A DNA stretch of 64,000 nt from Myxococcales bacterium (GTDB taxonomy: Bacteria; Myxococcota; Polyangia; Polyangiales; Polyangiaceae), in NCBI GenBank assembly GCA_003151595.1, contig PLXW01000089.1:24305-88304 (forward strand), given 5' to 3'. The translations under genes were made by a program, and so were the position numbers. The notes below the pieces were generated by a model, which saw only the letters and a program-made list of their open reading frames with translations, was not told the DNA's origin and searched no databases. Each line of letters starts with the position of its first letter. Position 1 is the first letter of the stretch. This document shows, one piece after another, positions 49,301 through 58,700 of this stretch.

Positions 49301-50440
49301 TCAGGCTTCGGCCGGCGGGACCGTCACCCGCACGGTCGTCCCTTTTCCGACAGCGCTCTGCACGCCGATCGTTCCGCCGTGCGCTTCGACGATTCGTTTC
49401 GCGAGCGTGAGGCCGAGCCCGACGCCGCCCGTCCCACGAAAGCGACTCCGGTCGCCGCGGAAGAACGGCGTGAAGACGTGCGGGAGATCCTCGGGCGTGA
49501 TGCCGAGCCCGGCGTCGCGGACGTCGAAGGCGACGCCGTCGTCGCGCTTCAGGAGCGCGAGCGTGATCGCGTTACTGGGATCGGGCGAATACTTCTCGGC
49601 GTTCTCGAGGAGGTTGTCGATCACGCGACGGAAGAGGACCGGATCGACGCGGACGATCGGGAGCCCTTCGGCGATCGAGACGGTGAGCGACCGGCGCGGA
49701 TGGCGCGCGCGAAAGCGCTCCGACGCGCGCGTGGCGATGACCTCGGGGCCGACGTCTTCCACGTGCATCTCGAAGCGCGAGGCCGTGCTCTGGCCGTGCG
49801 CCAGGCGCGTCGCGGTGAGGACGTCGTCGATGAGCGCTTCGAGCTCGCCGAGGTCGGTCGCGATCTCGGTCATCGAGGTGCGGCCGGCGTCGGCGTCCCC
49901 TTCGCCGGCGAGATCGAGCGCCACCCGGATGCGGGCGAGAGGCGTGCGGAGCTCGTGGGAGACGTTCGCCATCAGCTCCTTCTCCGCCAGGAGCAGCTTC
50001 TGAACCTGCTCGGCCATGTCGTCGAACGCGCGCCCGAGCTCGCCCAGCTCGTCGTCGCGATCGAGGCGCGTGCGCGCCGCGAGATCTCCGGCGCCGAGCG
50101 CGCGCGCCGTGCGACTCAGACGATCGAGCGGCACGACGATCCAGCGCGCGGTGAGGAACGCGCCCACGCCGACGATGACGAGGCCGCTCAGGAAGAACGT
50201 GAGGAGCGGCGCCACTGCCGCCGGGCGCTCGTGCCTGTGTCCCGGCGGCGGACCGAGCTCGCGAGGCTCATTCATCTCGTGTGCGTCGTGTGCGTCGTGC
50301 GAGCGCGGCGGCATGTCGTCGGGCGGCGAGCGATGAATCAACCAACCCACGCCAACGACGGCGATCGCCAGGAGCACCAGCTGCACCAGCCCCAGCGCGT
50401 ACAAGCGCCACGCCAGCGTTCCGCGCGCCGGGCGGATCAT
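49301..50440 (-). CDS. sensor histidine kinase with His-rich periplasmic loop
   Basis: A 379-residue inner-membrane sensor kinase. There are two membrane helices (about 14-36 and 76-96) with a periplasmic loop of only about 40 residues between them. The loop is His/Asp-rich (HDAHDAHE, PGHRHERP; His48, 51, 54, 68, 70), suggesting metal sensing. A HAMP linker follows, with His162 in ANVSHELRTPLAR (HisKA), then an HATPase domain with NLLENAEKYS and GTGGVGLGLTLAKR. The ATG overlaps the response regulator's TGA (ATGA). Confidence 0.94.
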   Translation of the reverse strand: MIRPARGTLAWRLYALGLVQLVLLAIAVVGVGWLIHRSPPDDMPPRSHDAHDAHEMNEPRELGPPPGHRHERPAAVAPLLTFFLSGLVIVGVGAFLTARWIVVPLDRLSRTARALGAGDLAARTRLDRDDELGELGRAFDDMAEQVQKLLLAEKELMANVSHELRTPLARIRVALDLAGEGDADAGRTSMTEIATDLGELEALIDDVLTATRLAHGQSTASRFEMHVEDVGPEVIATRASERFRARHPRRSLTVSIAEGLPIVRVDPVLFRRVIDNLLENAEKYSPDPSNAITLALLKRDDGVAFDVRDAGLGITPEDLPHVFTPFFRGDRSRFRGTGGVGLGLTLAKRIVEAHGGTIGVQSAVGKGTTVRVTVPPAEA

Positions 50441-51207
50441 CGGTCGTCGGGCGTGAGCACGTAGCCGACGCCGCGCACGGTCTTGAGGAGGCGCGGGCTG
50501 CGCGAGTCGTCGCCCAGCTTCTGGCGCAAGCGCGAGACGTGAACGTCGATCGAGCGATCGAACGCTTCGTCTCCGGCGACGTGCACCATCGCCAGGAGCT
50601 GCTCGCGCGTGAGCACGCGACCGCTTCGCTCGGCGAGCGCGCGGAGGACCGCGAACTCGAGCGTGGTGAGCGTCAGCGGCTTGCCGTGCATCGAGGCGCT
50701 CATCGTCTGCGCGTCGACCACGAGCGGTCCGATCTCGATGCGCTCCGGTCGCGGCCCGGTCTTCCCGCGCGCACGACGCGCCTGCGCGCGCACGCGGGCC
50801 AGGAGCTCGCGCGTGGAGAACGGCTTGCTCACGTAGTCGTCGGCGCCCCCTTCGAGCCCCATCACGCGATCGGCTTCTTCCACGCGCGCGGTCACCATGA
50901 TGATCGGTACGTCGACCCGCTCGCGGAGCTGGCGGCACACCTCGAGCCCGTCCATTCCGGGCAACATCAGATCGAGCAGCACCACGTCGGGGCGGACGCG
51001 AAGGACCTCGGCCACGGCCGCGTCGCCGCGCGCTACGTGGACCACTTCGACGCCGTGCAACGTCAGGTACTGCGAGGTGAGCCGCGCGAGACGCTCGTCG
51101 TCTTCGACGTAGACGATCGTGAGCGGAGTCTCGTCTTCGGTCACGGGGTTCGGGGGAACGGGATGAGGCCCGGGCATCGAGCTCGACGATCGCATCGTTT
51201 CGCGCAT
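50437..51207 (-). CDS. OmpR-family response regulator
   Basis: The product of about 256 residues has an N-terminal receiver (TIVYVEDDERLARL; phospho-Asp in VVLLDLMLPGMDG; Lys in YVSKPFSTREL) and a C-terminal winged helix (LTTLEFAVLRALAERSGRVLTREQLL, VHVSRLRQKLGDD, VRGVGYVL). It precedes its sensor kinase in the same operon. The start is uncertain: in-frame ATGs at 51207, 51195 and 51177 all lack a Shine-Dalgarno, and residues before PLTIVYVEDD are not conserved. Confidence 0.93.
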   Translation of the reverse strand: MRETMRSSSSMPGPHPVPPNPVTEDETPLTIVYVEDDERLARLTSQYLTLHGVEVVHVARGDAAVAEVLRVRPDVVLLDLMLPGMDGLEVCRQLRERVDVPIIMVTARVEEADRVMGLEGGADDYVSKPFSTRELLARVRAQARRARGKTGPRPERIEIGPLVVDAQTMSASMHGKPLTLTTLEFAVLRALAERSGRVLTREQLLAMVHVAGDEAFDRSIDVHVSRLRQKLGDDSRSPRLLKTVRGVGYVLTPDDR

Positions 51208-51344
51208 CTTGTCAGCCCGCGTGGCCGATGTGCGCCGGCGAAACAAACCGACACGTCGCCGAACGCACGTCGACGGCCCGCCCCGCCTTCGCCATCGAAT
51301 CGCCATCCATCATTTCCGCAAGCGTTTCGCGCCCGGACGCACGC

Positions 51345-51370
51345 TGCCACGCGGGTCTGAGAACGTGGCA
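51345..51370 (+). promoter_or_regulatory. inverted repeat 1 upstream of the phosphoesterase
   Basis: TGCCACG (51345-51351) and CGTGGCA (51364-51370) form perfect 7-bp arms with a 12-nt loop. It is in the 223-nt region between the divergent response regulator and phosphoesterase genes, directly before a second hairpin. It could be an operator or an mRNA leader structure. Confidence 0.4.
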
Positions 51371-51372
51371 TC

Positions 51373-51395
51373 GTGAGCGCACGGGTGGCGCTCAC
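51373..51395 (+). promoter_or_regulatory. inverted repeat 2 upstream of the phosphoesterase
   Basis: GTGAGCGC (51373-51380) and GCGCTCAC (51388-51395) form perfect 8-bp arms with a 7-nt loop, 35 nt before the ATG and two nt after the first hairpin. There is no U-run, so a simple terminator is unlikely. A transcription factor site or attenuator is possible. Confidence 0.4.
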
Positions 51396-51430
51396 ACGCT
51401 GACGCGAGTCCGCGACAAGGGAGGAGCACC

Positions 51431-52261
51431 ATGACGACGAACACGACGCGCATCGCGCATCTGTCCGACGTGCACATGCTCGACGAGGCGCGCTCGGATC
51501 GATTCCGTGCGAGAGCCTACGACTTGAGCACGCACTTCGTGAGCATCGGGCGACCGCTCGATCCCATCGAGCGGCGAAGGAAACTGAAGAACGGGCTACG
51601 CGCGGCCAGGAACGCCGGCGCGCATCACTTCGTGATCTCGGGCGACCTGACGGAGATGGGGACGAAGGCGCAGTACGAAGCGCTGGCCGAGACGCTGCAC
51701 GAGAGCCACGTCGAGCCGTGGCGCATCACGCTCGTGCCGGGAAACCACGACGCCTACGACTCGCCGACGGCGTGGCGCGAGGCGATGGATGGGCCGCTGC
51801 GACCGTGGGCCATGTCGAGCGCGCGGAACCCGGGGGCGGTGGTCGACGTCGGGAGCGTGTGCTTCTTGCCGATCGACGTCGCCTGCCATCAACCGGTGAC
51901 GCGCTCGGCGGGCGAGATCTCCGAAGCGGCGATCGACGCCATCGAGCATCGGGTGAAGGACCCCGCGTTCCGGCACAAGCCGATCGTGGTGGTGCAGCAC
52001 CATCCGCCGTACGAGCGCTCGGCGGTGATGCAGTGGATCGACGGGCTGCGCGGCTTTGCGCGGATGATGGGGCTCATCGAGCGGTTCCCGGCGGTGCACG
52101 TGCTTCACGGGCACCTGCATCACGTGGTGTCGCGCGTCGTCGGGATCGGACGCGAGCGCATCTTCGGAGCGCCGGCGATCGTGGACGACCCGAGCGATCG
52201 TCCGCGGGTACGCTTGTATGAAGCGCACGGGACGATGCTGGAGAGCGTCGGTTTCGCCTGA
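51431..52261 (+). CDS. calcineurin-like metallophosphoesterase
   Basis: A cytosolic phosphoesterase of 276 residues with all five metal-site motifs: HLSDVHM (Asp13, His15), VISGDLTEMG, VPGNHDAY, VVQHHPPY and LHGHLHH. It resembles the cAMP phosphodiesterase CpdA group or broad-specificity relatives; the exact substrate is unknown. GGAGG lies seven nt before the ATG. It ends 17 nt before the pseudokinase-ATPase gene on the same strand, so the two are probably co-transcribed. Confidence 0.92.
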   Translation: MTTNTTRIAHLSDVHMLDEARSDRFRARAYDLSTHFVSIGRPLDPIERRRKLKNGLRAARNAGAHHFVISGDLTEMGTKAQYEALAETLHESHVEPWRITLVPGNHDAYDSPTAWREAMDGPLRPWAMSSARNPGAVVDVGSVCFLPIDVACHQPVTRSAGEISEAAIDAIEHRVKDPAFRHKPIVVVQHHPPYERSAVMQWIDGLRGFARMMGLIERFPAVHVLHGHLHHVVSRVVGIGRERIFGAPAIVDDPSDRPRVRLYEAHGTMLESVGFA

Positions 52262-52278
52262 GGTAACCTCCGCGCCCG

Positions 52279-55200
52279 ATGGGGCAAGCGGCATGGACGA
52301 CCGGCGACGGCGAGTCGATCGACGACTACCGCGTGGTGCGGCCGCTCGGGCAGGGCGGGGCGTCGTTCCTGGCGCACGATCGCTTCCTCGATCGCGCGGT
52401 CGTGATTTCGTTTCTGCCTGAAGGACGAGAGGCAGGCGGGGAGCGGCTGGCGGTGGCGCGTGCGTTCGCGCGGCTCTCGCACCCGAACCTCGGTCGCGTG
52501 CATCGCGTGCGCGGAGGGGGCGCGCGGCCGTACGTGGTCGCGGCGTTCGCGCGCGGGCAGAGGCTCGAGGCGCTGGCGACGCCGGTCGCGGACGCGCGCG
52601 TGCTGGAGCTCGGGCGCGGGCTCGCCGGGGCGCTCGCGGAGCTGCACGCGGCGGGGGTCGCGCACGGAGAGGTGCGGGCGGCGCGCGTGATCCTCTCCGA
52701 TGAAGGGGTGCCGCGGCTCGTGGGGTTCGATCGCGCGCGGGCGCATGCGGACGAGACCGCGAAGCGCGCCGACACGAGCGCGCTGCTCGCGTTGCTCCAG
52801 TCGATCGCCGATCGCGATCTGCGCGCACGCCTGGCCGCGCTCGCCGATGCCGATCACGGCGTCGCCACCGCCGACGAGCTGCGCCGCGCGCTGGAGACGC
52901 TCGCGCACCCCGCGCCGTCGCCACGCGCCGTCACCGAGAACCCGTACCGGGGGCTGCGCGTCTTCGAGAAGGAGCACGCCGGGGCTTTCTTCGGACGGGC
53001 GCGCGAGATCGAGGCGCTGCTCGAGCGGCTTCGCGGTCAGCCGTGGTTGCTGGTGGCGGGGCGATCGGGAACGGGGAAGTCGTCGCTGGCGCGCGCCGGA
53101 GTGGCCGTCGCGATCGCGAACGGCGCGCTGGGCGAGCGCGACGCGTGGGACGTGGCCACGATGGTGCCGGGCGCGCGACCGCTGGAGGCGCTTGCGCGCG
53201 CGATCGCGCCGTTCGTCGATCACGATCGCGACGCGCTCGCGGTCGCTCTTCGCGCGAGTCCTGGGCTCGCCGGGAGACTCGCGCGCGCGCGGACTTTTCG
53301 CGGCCTCTTGCTCGTGGTCGATCAGTTCGAAGAAGCGATCACGCTCGCGCCGCCCGACGAGCGCGACGCGTTCTGCGCGGCCCTCGAGCGCTTCGATGCG
53401 CTGGCGCCGGGCGTGCGCGTGGTTTTCACGCTGCGCGGCGACTTCCTCGATCGGCTCGTGGAGCTCGGCCCCTTCGGGCGCGACCTCGTTCGCGCCGCGT
53501 ACGTGCTCCCCGCGATGAGCCAGGAGGGGCTGCGCGAAGCGATCGTGTCGCCGGCGCGCGCGCTCGGGGTGGCGTTCGAGCGCGAGGCGATGGTCGATGC
53601 GCTGGTGAACGAGGTGAAGGATCTCGGCGAGGCGCTCCCGCTGCTGTCGTTCGCGCTCGAAGAGCTGTGGAGCGCGCGCGACGAAGCGCGACGGGTCATT
53701 CCCGTGGCGGCGTTGACGCGCCTGGGGGGCGCGGTGGCGGCGCTCGCGCGGCACGGCGATCTGGTGCTGGCGACGCTTGGAGAGGCGGAGCGCGTGGAAG
53801 CGCGGCGGATGCTCCTCGCGCTCGTGGCCGATACGCCCGCGGCGAACGAGACGCGGACGCCGCGCACGGCCGAGGAGCTCGTGGGCGCAGGGGGCGCTCC
53901 GGCGCGCGCGGCGCTGGAAGCGCTCGTTCGCGGACGGCTCGTCGTCGCCGGAGAGACGTGCACGCTGGCGCACGAGGCGCTGGCGCGCGCGTGGCCGCGT
54001 CTCGTGGCGTGGCTCGACGAGGCCTCCGAAGCGCGCGCCGTCGCGGGGCGACTCGCGGTCGCGGCGCGCGAGTGGGTGAGGCTCGGGCGCGGAACCGAAG
54101 CGCTCGCGAGCGAGCGCCTCGTTCGCGATCTCACGATCCCCGGCGCGCTCGACGGCGCGAGCGATGAAGCGCTCGCCTTCGTCGAGGCGAGTCGCGCGGC
54201 GGCGCGGCGCGCGGGGATGCGGCGATGGGCGCTCGTCCTCGGGGTGCCGCTGGCGCTCGTGTCGCTCGGCGTTCTCGCGTGGAGCGTGTCGCACGTCCGC
54301 CATCGCGCCGCGGTCGCGCATTCCGTCGCTGCGGCGCGCGCGCTCGACGTGAAAGCGGAAGAGACCGCGCGCGCCGCGAGCGACCTGCGCGCAGAGGCGT
54401 TCGTACGCTTCGACAAGGACGACGTCGGCCCTGCGGAGGCGCTCTGGAAGCGAATGCTCGTGCTCGAGGACGACGCCGATCGCCAGCGTCGCGACGTCGG
54501 CGCGGCGCTCGACGAAGCGCTGGGGCTGGACGCGCAAGACGTGAGCGCGCGCGCGCTCTACGCCGACGTGACGCTCGCGCGGTTGCTGGCCGCGGAGCGC
54601 CGTCACCAGGGGGCGTTCCTTCGCGAGCTTCGCGCGCGGCTCGACGTCTACGACGACGGCTCGCGCGCCGCGCTCCTCCGTGCGCCGGCCCACGTGCGCG
54701 TCGTGACCCGGCCCGCCGGCGCGACGCTCACGCTCGCGCGCTACCGCGAAGACGCGGGGCACCTCGTCGAAGCCGACCGCGCGCCGATCGCCGCCGACAC
54801 CCCGCGCGATCTCGAAGCGGGGTCGTACCTCATCGTCGCCAGCGCGCCCGATCACGTCACGACGCGCTACCCGTTCCTCGTCGGTCGCGGTGAAGAGCGC
54901 ACGCTTCGGATCGTGCTCGCGCGCGCGAGCGATGTTCCCGCCGGGATGATCTACGTCCCCGGCGGCCGCTCCCTCTACGGCAGCGCCGACGACGAAGCGA
55001 CGCGCGCCTTCCTCACGCACCAGCCCATTCACGAGATCGAGGTCGGCCCGTTCCTGATCGCGCGCACCGAGGTCTCGAACGCGGAGTACCTCACGTACCT
55101 CGACACGCTCTCGGCGACCGAGCGCGCCGAGCGGCTCCCCGGCGGCCTCACGCAGACCAGCGACGGCCGCACCTTCTGGAAGGTGAGCGAACGAACGCTC

Positions 55201-55716
55201 GCGCCGGGCGAGCCGTACTGCAGCGGCGTCCAGCCGTGCGTCGACTGGCGGACGCTCCCCATCGAGAGCGCCAGCCGCGAGGACGGCGAGCACTATGCGG
55301 CGTGGCTCGTGCGATCAGGGCGACTCCCGGGCGCGCGGCTCTGCACCGATCGCGAGTGGGAGCGCGCGGCGCGCGGCGCGGACGATCGACTCTTCCCCGG
55401 CGGCAACGGCGTCCCCGGTCGCGACGAAGCGTGCTCGCTCGCCACCAACCGCGGCGACGCGCTTCGCGCCGGCCCGTGCGCTACGGCCACGCACCCCGCG
55501 TCGCGAAGCCCGTTCGGCGTCGACGACATGGCCGGGAGCGAGTGGGAATGGGTCGCCGGCTCGTCGGACAGCGCCGAGCCGGATCGCGCCGTCAACCGCA
55601 GCGGCGGCTGGCGCGACTACGGGATGTTCCTCTCCATCACGAACCGCGGCACCGGCGCGATCACGCGCGAGCGGATCCGCGCCGACGGGCTGCGTGTCTG
55701 CGCAAGCGCGCGCTAG
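52279..55716 (+). CDS. pseudokinase - nSTAND ATPase - PEGA-like - FGE-sulfatase domain protein
   Basis: A 1145-residue membrane protein. Residues 17-205 are kinase-like, with a Gly loop (LGQGGASFLAHD), but every catalytic element is lost: the Lys position is Ser44 (VVIS), HRD is HGE (129-131), DFG is GFD (149-151), and the activation segment and APE are missing. Residues 220-600 are an nSTAND-type NTPase: ENPYRGLRVFE, Walker A GRSGTGKS (261-268), Walker B LLLVVDQFEE (343-352). A membrane helix lies at 649-670, then a helical region and a PEGA-like segment (HVRVVTRPAGATLTLAR). The last 250 residues are an FGE-sulfatase-like domain (RTEVSNAEYLTYL, GARLCTDREWERAARG, LRVCAS) predicted outside the cytoplasm. 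It is a paralogue of the convergent gene. It may bind a ligand and signal through the partner kinase (inference). Confidence 0.9.
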   Translation: MGQAAWTTGDGESIDDYRVVRPLGQGGASFLAHDRFLDRAVVISFLPEGREAGGERLAVARAFARLSHPNLGRVHRVRGGGARPYVVAAFARGQRLEALATPVADARVLELGRGLAGALAELHAAGVAHGEVRAARVILSDEGVPRLVGFDRARAHADETAKRADTSALLALLQSIADRDLRARLAALADADHGVATADELRRALETLAHPAPSPRAVTENPYRGLRVFEKEHAGAFFGRAREIEALLERLRGQPWLLVAGRSGTGKSSLARAGVAVAIANGALGERDAWDVATMVPGARPLEALARAIAPFVDHDRDALAVALRASPGLAGRLARARTFRGLLLVVDQFEEAITLAPPDERDAFCAALERFDALAPGVRVVFTLRGDFLDRLVELGPFGRDLVRAAYVLPAMSQEGLREAIVSPARALGVAFEREAMVDALVNEVKDLGEALPLLSFALEELWSARDEARRVIPVAALTRLGGAVAALARHGDLVLATLGEAERVEARRMLLALVADTPAANETRTPRTAEELVGAGGAPARAALEALVRGRLVVAGETCTLAHEALARAWPRLVAWLDEASEARAVAGRLAVAAREWVRLGRGTEALASERLVRDLTIPGALDGASDEALAFVEASRAAARRAGMRRWALVLGVPLALVSLGVLAWSVSHVRHRAAVAHSVAAARALDVKAEETARAASDLRAEAFVRFDKDDVGPAEALWKRMLVLEDDADRQRRDVGAALDEALGLDAQDVSARALYADVTLARLLAAERRHQGAFLRELRARLDVYDDGSRAALLRAPAHVRVVTRPAGATLTLARYREDAGHLVEADRAPIAADTPRDLEAGSYLIVASAPDHVTTRYPFLVGRGEERTLRIVLARASDVPAGMIYVPGGRSLYGSADDEATRAFLTHQPIHEIEVGPFLIARTEVSNAEYLTYLDTLSATERAERLPGGLTQTSDGRTFWKVSERTLAPGEPYCSGVQPCVDWRTLPIESASREDGEHYAAWLVRSGRLPGARLCTDREWERAARGADDRLFPGGNGVPGRDEACSLATNRGDALRAGPCATATHPASRSPFGVDDMAGSEWEWVAGSSDSAEPDRAVNRSGGWRDYGMFLSITNRGTGAITRERIRADGLRVCASAR

Positions 55717-58700
55717 CTACGGCGCCGGCGCGCTCGCGCACACGCGCACGCCGGCCCCTTCGTAGCGCTCGTCGAGGCGGACGTCGGGCGACGACGCGCG
55801 CGCGAAGTCGGTGCTGCGAAACCAGATGCCGCCGCGCGCCGTGCGGATTGCGTAGCGGAGCTCGAGCCACTCGGTCACGTTGCCGGCGAGATCGAAGACG
55901 CCGAACGGGCTGCGATCGTTCGGGAACGATCCCACTTCGTCGAGCCCCATCTGCGCGTCGTCGGTGGCGTACGTGGCGTCGTAGTTCGCGTCGCCGGCGA
56001 GCAGCGCGTCGCCGTGCGGGAAGAGCCGACCGTCGGCGCCACGCGCGGCGCGCTCCCACTCGCGCTCCGAGCAGAGTCGCGCGCCGGGGAGACGCGTGCG
56101 CGCGAGCCACGCCGCGTAGGCGCGCGCGTCGTCCTGCGCGACCGCCGCGACCGGGAAGCGCAGCCAGGTCTGGCAGCGCCGGACGCTCCGCTTCGGGAGA
56201 CAGACCGGCTCACCGGCGCGTGTCTTCGTCGCGCCGAGCGTCAGCATCGGAGCGCCATCGCCGTCGTACGTGAGCTCGACGCCGACGGCGCGCGGGCGGC
56301 GCGCTTCGCGCTCGTCGGGCGACTGCGCCGCGAGGAACTCGAGGTACTCGGCGAACGTGACCTCGTGCTCGCCGATCAGGAACGCGTCGACGTGCACCGC
56401 GTGCTCGGGCTCGGCCAGGAGCGACGTGCGGACCGCTTCGGCGTCGGTGGCGCCGACGAGCGAGGTCCCGGCCGGGACGAAGACGAACCCGCGCGCGACG
56501 CTGTCCGCGCGAGGGAGGGGAAGATCGACGCGCGCTTCCTCGGCGCGCGCGAGCGCGAGCGGATAGCGCGTGGAGTAGCGATCCGGCGCGCTCGCTTCGA
56601 GGAGGTACGAGCCGGGGACGAGGTCGACCGGCGCGCCGAGATCGATCGCGCGCCCCTCGTCTTCGACGCGGTGCCCGTCGCCGTCGACGTGGACGGTGTG
56701 GAGGATGACGCGCGCGCCGGCGGGCCTGGTGCTCACGCGAAGGTGCGCGCGGGCGTCGATCCGCGCGCGGCGCGAGCCGTCGTCGTCGAGCTGCGCGATG
56801 CGCGCCACGAGATCGCGCGCGACGTCCGGCTCGTGATCGCGCTCGGCCGCGAGCAGCCACAGGTACGCGAGGTCGGCGGCCCGTGCGCGCGCTGTCGGAT
56901 CCAGCGGAGCCCGCGCCAGCGCCAGACCGAGCGGCTCGCTCGCCGCGACGAAGGCGTTCGACTCGCGCTGCGCCAGCTCCAGCGCCGTGCGCCAGCGCGC
57001 TTCGCCTTCCACCTTGTCGCCGGCGTCGAAGCGCGCGAACGCGGCGGCGCGCGCGGCCTCCACCTCTGCGTCGTCGGCCTTCACCTCGCGGAGGAGCGGC
57101 TCAGCATCGGCGAGCTGCGCGGCGACGAACGCGCGCGCTTGCCGCTGCTCGCTCCACCGGATCCCGATCGCGATCGCCCCCGCCGCAAGCAGCGCAAGGA
57201 CGGGCGCACCCACGCGCAGCGACCACGTTCGAACGCGCGCGCTTCGCACGGCCGCGCGGCTCGCCAGGACGAACGCCGCGTCGCGCGCGTCGAGCGCGCG
57301 CCCCTGGAGCGCATCGAGCTCGCCCAGCTGCCGCTCGCCGAAGAGCGCGCTCTTCGCGCCAGACGCGCCACCGGCCCGCTCCCACTCCGTCGCCGCGCGA
57401 TGCACGCGCTCCGCCACCTCGCGCGCCGCGCTCTCTTCGTCGAGCCACCCGCGCAACGTCGGCCACCCGTGAAGGAGCGCTTCGTGCGCCACCTCGTACG
57501 ACGCGAAGTGCTCGCCCGCCCCCGCCACCACCAGCCGCGCGTCGACGAGCGCGCTCAGCGCCGCGCGCGCGTCCTCTTCTCCTGCGCCCACCAGATCGCG
57601 CTCTTCGCGACGCCACCGCGTGCGCTCCACCGTCACCAGCGCGAGCAGCAGCGTCCGCGCCTCGCGCCGCTGCGCCGTCGGCAGCCGCGCGAGGACCGCG
57701 TCGGCGTGCGTGGCGAGCGCCCCTTCGACGCCCCCCAGCGCGTCGAGATCGCCGAGGCCGATGGTGCCTCGCGCCTCGTCGCGTCGCGCATACAGAGCTC
57801 CCAGCGCGAACTCGAGCAGCGGGAGCGAGCCCCCTTCGGCGTGCTCCACGAGGCGCATCACCAGCGGGTCTTCGATCGTCACTCCGCGCCGCAGCGCCGG
57901 CTCGACGATCGCGCGCCGCAGTCCGTCGGGCGCCATCGGCCGCAGCACGATGAGCGACTTCAACGCATGCGCCTGGAGCTCGCCCATGTCTTCGAGCCGC
58001 CCCAGGAAGTCCGCGCGCAGCGTGGCCACGACGCGCACCGTGGGCGCCGACGCCGCGATCGCCGCCACGATCTCGAAGAACGCTTCGCGCTCTCGCGCCT
58101 CGGCCAGCGTCCAGATCTCTTCGAGCTGATCGATCACCAGCAGCACCCGCGCCCGCGCCGCGCGCATCTCGTCCGCCAGCCACGCGGGTGACTTCGCCAG
58201 CTGCTCTCTGACCTCCGCTTCGTCGACGTCGAGCACGCCCGCCATCGCTTGCGCCAGCGCGTCGGTGGGCCGTCGCCCCGGCACCACGATCACCGCGCGC
58301 CACGCCAGCGCGCCCCCCAGCGCGCCTTTCTCCACGCGCGGAACCACCCCCGCGCGCACCAGCGACGACTTCCCCGCGCCCGACGATCCCGCCACGAGCA
58401 CGAACGGGTTCGCGCGCAGCTCGGCGGTCACGGCGGCGGCCTCGGCGTCGCGCCCGAAGAAGAGCGCGCGATGCTCGGGGCCGAACGAGAGGAGACCGCG
58501 GTACGGATTCTCGCGCGGATCGTCGAGCGCTTCGGCCTGCGTCGAGCGTCGCGCGGGAGCGAGGCGCGCCAGCGCATCGCACACCTCGTCGGCCGTCGGG
58601 CGCTCGCTCGGATCGAGCCGCAAGCAGCGCGTGACGATGGCCGCCAGCGCAGCGGGGACCGACGGCGCGACCGTCGACAGCGCGTCGATCGCTCCCACCG

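Noticed and set aside
52120..55293. 1057-residue open frame on the - strand
   Set aside because: It is antisense to the pseudokinase gene; the translation is almost only Arg, Glu, Ala and His, which is typical of shadow frames in GC-rich DNA.
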